This document shows positions 34,123-42,947 of a stretch of 64,000 bases of DNA, piece by piece. The DNA lies in NCBI RefSeq assembly GCF_000170795.1, contig NZ_ABCM01000019.1, positions 1 through 64,000 of the forward strand, written 5' to 3'. Numbering within the stretch: position 1 is the stretch's first letter; every line of letters starts with the position of its first letter. Both the position numbers and the translations under genes were made by a program. This stretch comes from Pedobacter sp. BAL39 (lineage in GTDB: Bacteria > Bacteroidota > Bacteroidia > Sphingobacteriales > Sphingobacteriaceae). The notes beneath the pieces are model-generated. The model did no database searches. It had not been told where the DNA came from and was given only the letters and a program-made list of their open reading frames with translations.

Positions 34123-35259
34123 CTAATTTTTGGAGTATATAAACCGCTTTACTAACCGTCTTCTAATCGGCAAATCGTATAGTTTCAATGATACATAAGC
34201 TATGACAATTGACAGTAATATCAATAAAACGCCAACTGGAGCACCTTGTGTGACGGCTATTTTGTTGTTTGTAACCCAAGCATAATACACGCAAACAAAA
34301 GGGAAATGCGTGATATAAAGTGGATAAGATATGTCACCCAGAAATCTGCAAAGCATTTGACTTGATTTCCCTTGAACTTCTCCAATAGCGCCGAGGTATA
34401 TTATTATAGGAAAGACGATTACAATGATTAAAGATTCATATAATCCATTTAACCAGACATCTTCTTGGCCGCCGACTCTTGGGAAACTTAATACTAAAAC
34501 TAATAATAATGTGGTGAACAAAAATGTTCGTTTTCCCTTCTTAATAGCAACAATCCTACGAAGTAGCATGCCGGCCATATAAGGGAACAAAAGACGTGTG
34601 AAACCTATTTGTAGTTGTTCAGGCTCAAGTGACCACCCGCCAATCAAATCACCTGACGGTCTGGTCATTGCTAAGTAAAACAACCCTGCCGCCGCTACGA
34701 ATACGAATAAGGATAGTACTAAATTAGGTAGTCTTCTTAAGATAAATACGTGTAAGATGTTTGCCACATATTCGAAAAACAGTGACCACGCGGGGCCATT
34801 AAGCGGATGCATTTCATTCCAACCCCTCACATCCATCGATGGCGATATCGGAATCAATGTATATCCAATAACCATTACCAGGAGCAACTGCCCAAAAGAA
34901 GTATCGGCTACTTTCGGGAATACGGATGATTCCTGAAAATAGAAAAGTAAGGCACCCAAAGTCATTCCCAAAATAATGAGTGGATGTAATCGTATTAACC
35001 TTCGTTTAAAAAAATCAAGAACATTCATTTTGTCCCAGCGATCATCATAAGCATGAGCCATGACATAGCCAGAAAGCATAAAGAAAAAGTCAACAGCTAA
35101 ATAGCCATGATTGATAAATAATTTATGGTAATTGCCTTCGCAGAATAACTCAAATGTGTGCATTGTAATAACCATGACAGCAGCTACCCCCCGTAAAGCA
35201 TCTAATATGAGGAGATGTTTTTTCGAGTCTGTGAAAACTAATGTAGAAGTTTGTATCAT
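34123..35259 (-). CDS. Acyltransferase 3 family membrane protein
   Basis: A 378-residue integral membrane acyltransferase. It starts with LLILDALRGVAAVMVITMHT (catalytic-type His in the first helix), then YLAVDFFFMLSGYVMAHAY, FFKRRLIRLHPLIILGMTLG, LNGPAWSLFFEYVANI and SYPLYITHFPF, all classic acyltransferase-3 motifs. Such enzymes acetylate or otherwise acylate exopolysaccharides, O-antigens or small molecules. Distance from the polysaccharide cluster is about 4.4 kb, so a link to it is only a possibility. It ends close to the decayed kinase fragment. Confidence 0.92.
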   Translation of the reverse strand: MIQTSTLVFTDSKKHLLILDALRGVAAVMVITMHTFELFCEGNYHKLFINHGYLAVDFFFMLSGYVMAHAYDDRWDKMNVLDFFKRRLIRLHPLIILGMTLGALLFYFQESSVFPKVADTSFGQLLLVMVIGYTLIPISPSMDVRGWNEMHPLNGPAWSLFFEYVANILHVFILRRLPNLVLSLFVFVAAAGLFYLAMTRPSGDLIGGWSLEPEQLQIGFTRLLFPYMAGMLLRRIVAIKKGKRTFLFTTLLLVLVLSFPRVGGQEDVWLNGLYESLIIVIVFPIIIYLGAIGEVQGKSSQMLCRFLGDISYPLYITHFPFVCVYYAWVTNNKIAVTQGAPVGVLLILLSIVIAYVSLKLYDLPIRRRLVKRFIYSKN

Positions 35260-35818
35260 AGCTTATTGGGGTATTTGGTGAATTGCGTCAACAGGGTCTA
35301 ACGAGTAACAAAAACTAATGTACTATTTATTCAAACAAAATAAGGGACGAAAACAGGGTTCTACTTGTGTAGCAGGACGTCCATTATTCCAATGGGCAGT
35401 CCGTCGGAGCACAGCAGTAAACTCTACATCGCTGAACGCATTAACAAACTCTGCGCTGAGATAAAAACGCCTTCTCTGCATAAAAATGAGATCACAAATC
35501 TCGACATTCAGCTCCGCAGCAAACATAATCCCTAAAGAAGTGCCATCAAAAATTGATTACTGATACACCACAAAGAGAGCAGTACGAGCGAACAACGGAG
35601 TTGATATCAAATCAAAGAGTCAATATGCAAAAAGCAAAAACTAATTCCTGCCGTACAGCAAAGCTACAACCATTAAGAACCGACGAAATGTCTGTGACCT
35701 ATGGCTAATACCCAAGCCAGCCAAATGAAGTTTAATAAAAACACAAAGCCAATTTTCTTGTTTAAAATCCAATTGAATCCTCAGATCATCTACCGAATAA
35801 AAATAAAAATCACAACAC
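35260..35818. other. 560-base region without a supported gene
   Basis: Between the acyltransferase (minus) and a lipoprotein gene (plus). A minus-strand frame at 35323-35526 encodes 67 residues (contains RTAHWNNGRPATQVEPCF), and a plus frame reads GSTCVAGRPLFQWAVRR. Neither has a signal, domain or clear start, so I do not call a gene. It may be decayed coding sequence or an interspersed repeat. Confidence 0.45.
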
Positions 35819-36286
35819 ATGAATCTCTTGAAAACTATTTTCCTGATCCTAATCGCAGCGTTGATCCTCTCCTGCAAGAAAAAACACAATGAACCAGAAC
35901 CACCAGCACGATCTACTTTACCGGTTTCAGGTAAGTTATATGGAAAAAGTTATACGATAGCTTCCTGCAAGGCCAATAAACGCGTAGATTATTATCAGGA
36001 AGAAGGCTATGAGATCTTTTTATCCTCCGGAAAAAACTACGGATGCGGAACTGCTGATGAGAATTTTCACATCATCATCCGAACGCCAAGAAAAATTGGA
36101 AAATTTTCTGAACATTATGCCATTTTATCCGACCCAGCGAACAGCGATTACATCATGTTTACCGATGGGAATCTCTTTGAGATTACCTCCATTTCCGGAA
36201 ATACCATCAAAGGTTATATGAAAGTAAGCTCGCCAACGACCAACAGCGACCTTGAAGGTGTATTTGAAGCCACCATTTGCAATTAG
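35819..36286 (+). CDS. Small lipoprotein, unknown function, upstream of the peptide precursor
   Basis: A 155-residue predicted lipoprotein. The signal (LLKTIFLILIAALILSC) ends in the lipobox LILSC followed by KKKHNEPEPP, a charged-proline linker usual for Bacteroidota lipoproteins. The mature part is beta-rich (VSGKLYGKSYTIASCKANK, KIGKFSEHYAIL, SGNTIKGYMKV) with three further cysteines. No family recognised. It is on the same strand as, and 177 bases before, the double-glycine peptide gene. An immunity or accessory role for that peptide is possible but unproven. Confidence 0.75.
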   Translation: MNLLKTIFLILIAALILSCKKKHNEPEPPARSTLPVSGKLYGKSYTIASCKANKRVDYYQEEGYEIFLSSGKNYGCGTADENFHIIIRTPRKIGKFSEHYAILSDPANSDYIMFTDGNLFEITSISGNTIKGYMKVSSPTTNSDLEGVFEATICN

Positions 36287-36463
36287 TCGACAGGAGTCAT
36301 CGCACAGCATGATAATTCGCCAGGCTTTACTTCCTGCTACTCATTGTTCATACTCAATCGCAAATTAATCCGCAGCCCCCAAATATAAGCTGGCTGTATG
36401 CTAATATCCATACAGGCGAAATGTATTCCTCTTAAGTTGTTAAATTCATTAAAATTTAAATCT

Positions 36464-36685
36464 ATGAAATCAATTGACAACTTATCGAAATTCGCTTTGG
36501 ATCAAGGCGAAGCACAGGGTGTTGCTGGCGGCTTCAACCCACTAGGCCCTATCACATTTACTTTCGAACCCGTACAGGGTGGCGAAACTGGTGGTACCTT
36601 CCACTGGTATATCGCAGGAACACATTATGCATCTACCTATATTTTGCCAGAGCATAACTGGGTGTACACAAGCAGCTATTTGTAG
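36464..36685 (+). CDS. Double-glycine leader peptide precursor (candidate bacteriocin or signal peptide)
   Basis: A 73-residue precursor starting at 36464 (MKSIDNLSKFALDQGEAQG). I chose this ATG rather than one 22 codons earlier because it gives a normal leader. The leader of 23 residues ends in VAGG, the cleavage site for C39 peptidases, with hydrophobic residues at -4 and -12. The predicted 50-residue core begins FNPLGPITFTFEP, ends HNWVYTSSYL, and has four Phe, five Tyr, two Trp and three His. It has no Cys, Lys or Arg. It faces the C39-ABC exporter operon and has its own terminator. No modifying enzyme (radical SAM, lanthipeptide or YcaO type) is nearby. Confidence 0.8.
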   Translation: MKSIDNLSKFALDQGEAQGVAGGFNPLGPITFTFEPVQGGETGGTFHWYIAGTHYASTYILPEHNWVYTSSYL

Positions 36686-36698
36686 TATTTGCTGATCC

Positions 36699-36737
36699 TG
36701 TCCTGTCAGATGTATACATCTGACAGGACATTTTATT
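36699..36737 (+). terminator. Perfect 32-bp palindromic terminator of the peptide gene
   Basis: The sequence from 36699 to 36730 is a perfect palindrome (arms TGTCCTGTCAGATGTA and its complement) followed by TTTTATTT. It ends the precursor gene transcript and lies just before the convergent HlyD stop at 36752. Confidence 0.88.
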
Positions 36738-36751
36738 TGACACGCTTTTTA

Positions 36752-38059
36752 TCAGTTCTGCTGATATCTGAACGCACTTCTCAATTGATTCATGATCCTT
36801 GCTGCCAGGCTCATTTTTTCTGTCACAATAGATGCTTGTCCCGTCAATTCTTTATCAAAGGATATCTGCTTCCCATAGGAAGTTTTTAAACCGGCCTGCA
36901 GCGTAACTTCCAAATAATACTTGCCATCTTCGTCCGGGGTAAAGGACAGCGACTTCACAACCCCTTTAGCCATACCGAACTCCTGATACCTGTAGTTATC
37001 CAGTTTAATCAGCACATTCTGATCAGGCTTTATCTTTCCCTGGTTCTGTGCAGCAATATGCATCTGACCGACGATTCTGGACCTGTCATCTGGCAGGATA
37101 CTCAAAAGTACCGTTCCAGCCTTCACAAACTGATTGGCAGCAAGGAACTTCAGATAACTCACTTTTCCATTTATGGATGATTTGATAAGATATGCCCGCT
37201 CCCACTGGTGAATGGACTTACGTAACTTTTCAAGCATCAGCAGGCTTCCGGTTGAAAAGTTTGTCCGGTCCTTGGATTTATTGATCGTTACGTTCGTCTG
37301 CTGGTTTTTGAAAGTCAAAATACTTTCTTCCAGCTGGGCCAGTGACAGCTGGATGTTCTTGTAATTTTTTCTTTGCTCCAGCAGTTTCATTTTCTCATTT
37401 TCCAGTTCCAGCGTGGAGATCACCCCCTTTGTTTTGAGAAGTTCAGAACGTTTATAATTTGTTTCAGTCAACTCGAGTTTGTTTCCTTCCAGCGCATATT
37501 GTTGCTTCATGATCACGATCCTATGCTGATAATCACGGATATTCCGTCCGGCTAAAACTCCTTCCGCATCGTAAGGCTTTAAGGTAGAAAAAAGCAATTC
37601 ATCCTGTATCGCTTTTGCGAAAGCAGTATAATCGTCCTGAACCTCTCCCAACTTAAACCTAGTGGCTGCCTCTAGCGGAAAATGAAGCAACTTATCCTCA
37701 GTCAGGTCATCCACCATCGCCTTCAGCTGCATTACATCTTTATAATCTGCGTTGGACTCCAGCAGCAGTATCACCTGATCTTTCTTTACCGCAGCCTGAT
37801 CTGAAACAAATATCTTTTCAATTTTGGAGTTGATCGTCGCTTCCAGTTTCTCCGGCGGATTTTGTGAGCTGATCACAATAGGCGCATCCACAAACTCCGG
37901 GTACCTGATCAGGCAGGCCATAACAAACAACATCACGATGAGCAAACAAATGACCGTGCTTCCCCAGCGTATCAGCCAGCGTGGCGGGCTTTCCAATACT
38001 TCATTCACCTGCTCTGATCGCAGATGAATATGATCAAGTTTATTCCTTTTAGTTTCCAA
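36752..38059 (-). CDS. HlyD-family periplasmic adaptor of a peptide exporter
   Basis: A 435-residue membrane fusion protein that links an ABC exporter to the outer membrane. After a cytoplasmic N-terminus there is one membrane segment (VICLLIVMLFVMACLIRYP), a biotinyl-lipoyl-like half (EATINSKIEKIFVSDQAAV), a long coiled-coil hairpin (residues about 120-290) and the second lipoyl/beta-barrel half (LIKSSINGKVSYLKFLAANQ, VIVDD-like strand LSILPDDRSRIVGQ). The start overlaps the ABC exporter gene by 11 bases, so the two are translationally coupled. Its cargo is probably the peptide encoded on the opposite strand. Confidence 0.9.
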   Translation of the reverse strand: METKRNKLDHIHLRSEQVNEVLESPPRWLIRWGSTVICLLIVMLFVMACLIRYPEFVDAPIVISSQNPPEKLEATINSKIEKIFVSDQAAVKKDQVILLLESNADYKDVMQLKAMVDDLTEDKLLHFPLEAATRFKLGEVQDDYTAFAKAIQDELLFSTLKPYDAEGVLAGRNIRDYQHRIVIMKQQYALEGNKLELTETNYKRSELLKTKGVISTLELENEKMKLLEQRKNYKNIQLSLAQLEESILTFKNQQTNVTINKSKDRTNFSTGSLLMLEKLRKSIHQWERAYLIKSSINGKVSYLKFLAANQFVKAGTVLLSILPDDRSRIVGQMHIAAQNQGKIKPDQNVLIKLDNYRYQEFGMAKGVVKSLSFTPDEDGKYYLEVTLQAGLKTSYGKQISFDKELTGQASIVTEKMSLAARIMNQLRSAFRYQQN

Positions 38060-40250
38060 GTTCCAATTGATTTTTTACCAAACGATAGTATTCTCCCTTG
38101 CGCGCAACAAGCGCATCGTGGGTCCCCTCCTCAACCACCTTTCCCTTCTCCAAAACAATTATTTTATCTGCATTTTTAACCGTTGAAAGACGGTGAGCGA
38201 TGATTACAGCAGTTTTTCCTACCAAAAATTGGTTCAGGTTATCTGTAATTTTTTTCTCGGTATTGGCATCCAGGGCACTGGTAGCCTCATCAAAAAACAA
38301 AAAGCCAGGCGATTTATAAATGGCCCTGGCGATCAGCATGCGCTGACGTTGCCCACCGCTTAAGCCCATCCCCTCATAACCGATCTTCGTATTATAACTG
38401 AGTGGCAGCGATTCTATAAAATCCTTGATGTCCGCAAGCTCAACGGCCTGCCTGAGCTTATCCCTGTCAACATAGTCCTCTCCAAACGCAATATTGCCGG
38501 CCACACTTTCATTAAAGATATAACCGTCCTGCATCACCACCCCAAAGTTTTTTCTCCAGGTGTGAACGGATACATTTTTGAGGTCGACAGATCCAATCTT
38601 CACACTACCACCTTCCGAATCGTAAAACTTCGTCAGCAGCTTAAGGAGTGTGGTCTTCCCGCTGCCACTCGCCCCTACAATGGCCGTTGTCTTTTGATAA
38701 GGGATGGTTAAGTTCAGGTGCTCAAATACGGGCAATTCAGCACCTGTATAACGGAAAGACACGTCAGTCAGCTGCATGTCACCTGAAGGCAGCTCAGTCA
38801 ACAGCGCGCTGTCGAAACTTTCCTCGTCTTCTTTTTCATGGATTTCATTTAATCTCTCCAGTGCTATCTTGGCGTCCTGCGACTGCCGTATGAAGTTGAC
38901 CAGCTGTATAAGCGGGGAATTCAACTGACCTATAATATATTGAACGGACAGCATCATCCCCAGGGTAAGGCTGCCATCCACCACCAGGCTTGCCGCAACA
39001 AAACTGATCAGGATGTCTTTAAACTGGCTGATGACATTCCCACCAATCGTCTGTACCTGTTCCAGCTTCAGCGCCTTGATCTTGATGCGGAATACCTTGA
39101 TCTGAGTGCCTTCCCATTGCCATCTTTTGTAGTTTTCAGCATTGTTAACCTTTATTTCCTGCATGCCGTTGATCAGTTCCATCACCTGCCCCTGTTCTTC
39201 GGCAAGCTGGGAAAACTGCTTGTAGTCGAGAGTCCTTCTTTTCTTCAGGAAAAATATGATCCAGGCAACATAACAAAGTGCGCCGACAAAAAAGATCAGA
39301 AATAACTTATAGTTATAAAAAAGAAGTACGGCACCAAAAACTACGAAATTGATCAGGGAAAATAACGTCTGCAGCGAGTTTGTGGTCAGTAACTGTTCGA
39401 TACGGGAATGGTCAGAAATGCGCTGCATGATATCAGCCGTTACCCTGGTATCAAAAAAGCGTATCGGCAGACGCATCAGCTTGATAAAAAAGTCAGATAC
39501 AATTGATATGTTGATGCGGGATGAAAGATGCAGCAGAATCCAGGCGCGTATAACTTCAATACCTGTTTGGCCTAAGTACAACATGATCTGAGCGAAAAGT
39601 ATCAGGTAGATGAACTGCAAGTCCTGGTTTTGAATGCCGATGTCGACGATGCTCTGCGTCAGAAAGGGAAAAACCAAGGCCAGCAAACTACCGCCCAGCA
39701 AACCAGCGATCAATTGCAGTACAAACTTCCTGTACTTGCCCAGGTAATGCCGTAAATAATTATAAATAGAGTATTTATTTTCTGCATCATCCTCCTGCTG
39801 ATGAAAATTGGGAGTGGTTTCCAGCAGCATCACGATGCCTTCACGGGTATCCTGACTTGCTCCTTTACCAATCCAGCAGTCCAGAAACTCCTGTTTGCTG
39901 TAGGTCAGCAAGCCAAAACTAGGGTCTGAAATATAGATCTTATAGTCGTCTCCCCGTTTGGTGATCTTATACAGTACAACGTAATGTTGGTTCATCCAGA
40001 AGAGGATGCAGGGCATTGGGGCATCCTCAAAAAGCGTCTTGAAATCAATTTTTACCGAAAGTGCTTTAAAGCCAACAGATTCCGCCGCCCGGCTCAGCCC
40101 TGTTAACCTTGATCCTTCCCTTGTAGTCTCGGTCAGATGACGCAGACTTTGCAGGGATATCACCTTACCATAATATTTGCTGATGATACGGAGACAGGTA
40201 GGGCCACAATCCTTTGAATCGGGCTGTATATAAGATGGGAATTTAGTCAT
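38049..40250 (-). CDS. C39-peptidase ABC exporter (bacteriocin-type, ABC transporter with N-terminal protease)
   Basis: A 733-residue exporter that cleaves double-glycine leaders while exporting the peptide. The C39 protease is intact: Q9, catalytic Cys15 in DSKDCGPTCL, His89 in MNQHYVVLY and Asp109 in YISDPSFG. A six-helix membrane domain follows. The ATPase has Walker A GASGSGKTTLL (about 526-536), signature LSGGQRQRML (about 630-639), Walker B FLFFDEATSAL and H-loop IIAHRLSTV. It lies 20 bases after the LytTR regulator gene and overlaps the HlyD gene. All catalytic residues are present, so it should process GG leaders such as the one at 36464. Confidence 0.96.
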   Translation of the reverse strand: MTKFPSYIQPDSKDCGPTCLRIISKYYGKVISLQSLRHLTETTREGSRLTGLSRAAESVGFKALSVKIDFKTLFEDAPMPCILFWMNQHYVVLYKITKRGDDYKIYISDPSFGLLTYSKQEFLDCWIGKGASQDTREGIVMLLETTPNFHQQEDDAENKYSIYNYLRHYLGKYRKFVLQLIAGLLGGSLLALVFPFLTQSIVDIGIQNQDLQFIYLILFAQIMLYLGQTGIEVIRAWILLHLSSRINISIVSDFFIKLMRLPIRFFDTRVTADIMQRISDHSRIEQLLTTNSLQTLFSLINFVVFGAVLLFYNYKLFLIFFVGALCYVAWIIFFLKKRRTLDYKQFSQLAEEQGQVMELINGMQEIKVNNAENYKRWQWEGTQIKVFRIKIKALKLEQVQTIGGNVISQFKDILISFVAASLVVDGSLTLGMMLSVQYIIGQLNSPLIQLVNFIRQSQDAKIALERLNEIHEKEDEESFDSALLTELPSGDMQLTDVSFRYTGAELPVFEHLNLTIPYQKTTAIVGASGSGKTTLLKLLTKFYDSEGGSVKIGSVDLKNVSVHTWRKNFGVVMQDGYIFNESVAGNIAFGEDYVDRDKLRQAVELADIKDFIESLPLSYNTKIGYEGMGLSGGQRQRMLIARAIYKSPGFLFFDEATSALDANTEKKITDNLNQFLVGKTAVIIAHRLSTVKNADKIIVLEKGKVVEEGTHDALVARKGEYYRLVKNQLELGN

Positions 40251-40270
40251 CAGTCGTTTCGTTTATAAAA

Positions 40271-41011
40271 TCAGCACAATCCATCTATGAATTGAAGGAT
40301 GGTCTCACGCTTACGGCTCGACACTGGAATCATCTTACCATCCTTCATTTCAATCTGTCCATCTTTATAATATTTATGGATATATTGTGAATTGATCAGA
40401 TAAGACTGATGACATCGGATAAACTGCGTATCAGGGAGCATAGCCTCGTAATGTTTGATGACTTTGGACACCATCAGACTGACATCATCCTTCAGAAAGA
40501 AGGTCGTATATCCCCTGTCGCTAAAGCAATACAGGATGTCATCAACATCCACAATCTGCGTAAACTCAAAAGTCTTGAGTGCAATCCTCCGCACTTTTGA
40601 AGGATGCCTGATGTGTTCGCCGGCAATCTGCAGCTGCGTTTGGTTGATTTTAAAGTCGCTGGATTTACGATAGCATTTTTCAATAACTTCTGTAAGCTGC
40701 TGGGGTTCTATCGGCTTCACCAAATACCCTATAGCCCCGAGGTTAAGGGCCTCTATGGCATACTGATCATAGGCGGTAATGAATATGATGCTGACATCGA
40801 TCTTCAGGTTGGACAGCAATTCAAGACTTAAGCCATCTTTCAACTGAATATCTGCCAGGATCACATCGGGCATCATCTGCTCGATGTCATGTCTACCCTT
40901 TTCGATTTCTACAGAATGGCCAAGAGGTGTAACATAGGGAATGTTCTCCAGGATTGACCATAAATAACGGGCGATATTCAGCTCGTCTTCAAGAATATAT
41001 ACTTTCAGCAT
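40271..41011 (-). CDS. LytTR-family response regulator
   Basis: A 246-residue regulator: an N-terminal receiver domain (VYILEDELNIARYLW, phospho-acceptor Asp in DVILADIQLKDG, FITAYDQYAIEAL, GYLVKPIEPQQL) and a C-terminal LytTR DNA-binding domain (DVDDILYCFSDRGYTTFFL, FIRCHQSYLINSQYI, MIPVSSRKRETILQF). It lies 7 bases downstream of the LytS-type kinase gene and just before the exporter genes. LytTR regulators control bacteriocin and quorum-sensing loci in other bacteria, so it probably regulates this peptide system. Confidence 0.95.
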   Translation of the reverse strand: MLKVYILEDELNIARYLWSILENIPYVTPLGHSVEIEKGRHDIEQMMPDVILADIQLKDGLSLELLSNLKIDVSIIFITAYDQYAIEALNLGAIGYLVKPIEPQQLTEVIEKCYRKSSDFKINQTQLQIAGEHIRHPSKVRRIALKTFEFTQIVDVDDILYCFSDRGYTTFFLKDDVSLMVSKVIKHYEAMLPDTQFIRCHQSYLINSQYIHKYYKDGQIEMKDGKMIPVSSRKRETILQFIDGLC

Positions 41012-41018
41012 GCTCTAT

Positions 41019-42947
41019 TTAATCAAAATTCAACTGCAATGGAATAAATACCTCGACTTTGTAACCGCTGCCGTCGGGATTAATGTTTGGTTGTATGCGC
41101 ATGCCGGCTGGCTTAGCTTCATCGGTGAACAACAGCGCTATTCTTTCTTCGGTCAGCTGCTGGGAGATCGATACTTTATTTTTGTTCATGTGGTTTGCTT
41201 CTTTATATCCTGTTCCATTGTCAGTCACCTCAATATGCAGCAATTGCTCTTTTTCCCAGAATGAGATTTCCAGTTTCCCCTTATGGCTGATGTTCTTAAG
41301 CCCATGTTCGATGGCATTCTCCACGAAGGGCTGTATCAGCATTGGCGGGATCAGTACGTTTTCCAGATCCAGAACCCCGGTATCAATATTTACATCAAAG
41401 GTACCGTTATAACGCATCTGCTGCAGGGCAACATAATTCTCGAGGCTTTTAACCTCCTGATCCAGCGTGATGAAATCATTCCTGTTTAACTCCAGCATAT
41501 CTCTGATCACCCTGGTCATCCGGACCAAATACCGATTGGCCTCCTCCTTTTTATTGTCGCTGATGAGCCCTTGAAGATTGGATATCGTATTGTAAATAAA
41601 ATGCGGATTGAGCTGATTCTGACGGAATTTCTGTTCCAATAAAAGCTGTTTGTTCTTCATCAGAAGCTGATCATTTTCCGCCTTCAGCAGCTTTTGTTTT
41701 GTCATTTTTAACACCACGATCAGAACGAAAACTGCAAATAAAATAAGAATTACAAAGATCCAGCGCTGTTGGACCATCAGCTTTTCATTCAGGGCATTGT
41801 TTGCCTTTAAGGTCCCGATAAACTGGTCCTTCTTCTTAGCTTCATATTTTTTCTCCAGGTCTGCAATGGTTTCTTTCTGCATCATTTCCATCCCCAGCCT
41901 GTAGGACTCAAGCTGCCCGTCCTTCGCCTTATAAGCATTCCTGTAATCGCCTTTGAGCACATAGGCATCACTTAAATTGTCAAAAAGCCGGGTACGGTCG
42001 ATCGCCCTTTTAGCTTTGGCGTCCTCCCATTTCAGCCCTTCCTGCAAGTAGGCAATTGCCGAATCCGGCTGTTTGTTTTTAATGAACACCTGAGCCATAT
42101 TATTGAATAAATCGAACTGAAGGTGATCATGGTGCTTCTGGTAATTAAAGTACATGCGTTGTTTTTCCACTGCCTCAGCCGTCTGACCATTTTCAATAAG
42201 CCACTGTGCTTCAAACTCATAGGAGCGCATGATGGCGAGCGTATCTTTGATGCTTACTGCCAGCGTTTGACAGCTGTCCAGATACCTTTTAGTATATGCC
42301 TTTGCCCCCATCTTAAGTGCAAGCATAAAACGTATGTCATAATACAATTGCTTAAAGCGGACATGACCAGCATACGGGTAGTGCATCTTAAACTGCTCTG
42401 TATACCTGAGTGAATTTTCCGGATCACCGTTCCGGTAATAGATCATCGCCAGTTTATCGTCATACAGGTATATGAATGAGGAGTTTAGACGCTCCACCTC
42501 ATTTCTGACTCTGATGAAATCTTGTAGTACGCCTCCGGTATTGATATCTGCAAACTGAATCTTTGCCTTTAAGATTAAAAATTGCTGTAAAGACCACTCT
42601 TCCTTTTGTGTTTTTGAAACCTTGAATCCCTGAAGGTTAACCCCGGGATCAGCCTTTTTATCGCCCCCTTTGAAAACCTTCAGCACGCAGTAACTAAAGT
42701 TATCTTTATAATCAGGTTGCAGCTCGTATTTAGCCAGCAGCTGATCAGCTTTTTCAGACCATAATTTTGCAGATTGAATCGGCCTCAACCGAATGATGTT
42801 TGTAACCGCAGTATCCAGCAGTATTTTCCCTTGACGCTGTGTGTGCTGCTCGGGTTCAGTCTGGCAGGACTGGCAGAGCATAAAAAAAACAAAGCAAATA
42901 ATTATTTGCCAACAAATCTTCGTATCCAGTAATCTTCTATAGTTCAT
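41019..42947 (-). CDS. LytS-type sensor histidine kinase with periplasmic TPR region
   Basis: A 642-residue membrane kinase. An N-terminal signal (IIICFVFFMLCQSC) precedes about 350 residues of TPR-like helical repeats (AIAYLQEGLKWEDAKAK, DAYVLKGDYRNAYKAK). One membrane segment follows (WIFVILILFAVFVLIVVLK), a short coiled coil, and the His_kinase domain with QNQLNPHFIYNTISNLQ (phospho-His). The ATPase has QPFVENAIEHGLKN and VTDNGTGYKEA. It is the first gene of the four-gene operon. The TPR region is the likely sensor, perhaps for a peptide, by analogy with other peptide-sensing kinases. Confidence 0.92.
   Translation of the reverse strand: MNYRRLLDTKICWQIIICFVFFMLCQSCQTEPEQHTQRQGKILLDTAVTNIIRLRPIQSAKLWSEKADQLLAKYELQPDYKDNFSYCVLKVFKGGDKKADPGVNLQGFKVSKTQKEEWSLQQFLILKAKIQFADINTGGVLQDFIRVRNEVERLNSSFIYLYDDKLAMIYYRNGDPENSLRYTEQFKMHYPYAGHVRFKQLYYDIRFMLALKMGAKAYTKRYLDSCQTLAVSIKDTLAIMRSYEFEAQWLIENGQTAEAVEKQRMYFNYQKHHDHLQFDLFNNMAQVFIKNKQPDSAIAYLQEGLKWEDAKAKRAIDRTRLFDNLSDAYVLKGDYRNAYKAKDGQLESYRLGMEMMQKETIADLEKKYEAKKKDQFIGTLKANNALNEKLMVQQRWIFVILILFAVFVLIVVLKMTKQKLLKAENDQLLMKNKQLLLEQKFRQNQLNPHFIYNTISNLQGLISDNKKEEANRYLVRMTRVIRDMLELNRNDFITLDQEVKSLENYVALQQMRYNGTFDVNIDTGVLDLENVLIPPMLIQPFVENAIEHGLKNISHKGKLEISFWEKEQLLHIEVTDNGTGYKEANHMNKNKVSISQQLTEERIALLFTDEAKPAGMRIQPNINPDGSGYKVEVFIPLQLNFD

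Noticed and set aside
35323..35526. 67-residue minus-strand frame as a gene
   Set aside because: No signal, domain or promoter; kept only as an observation.
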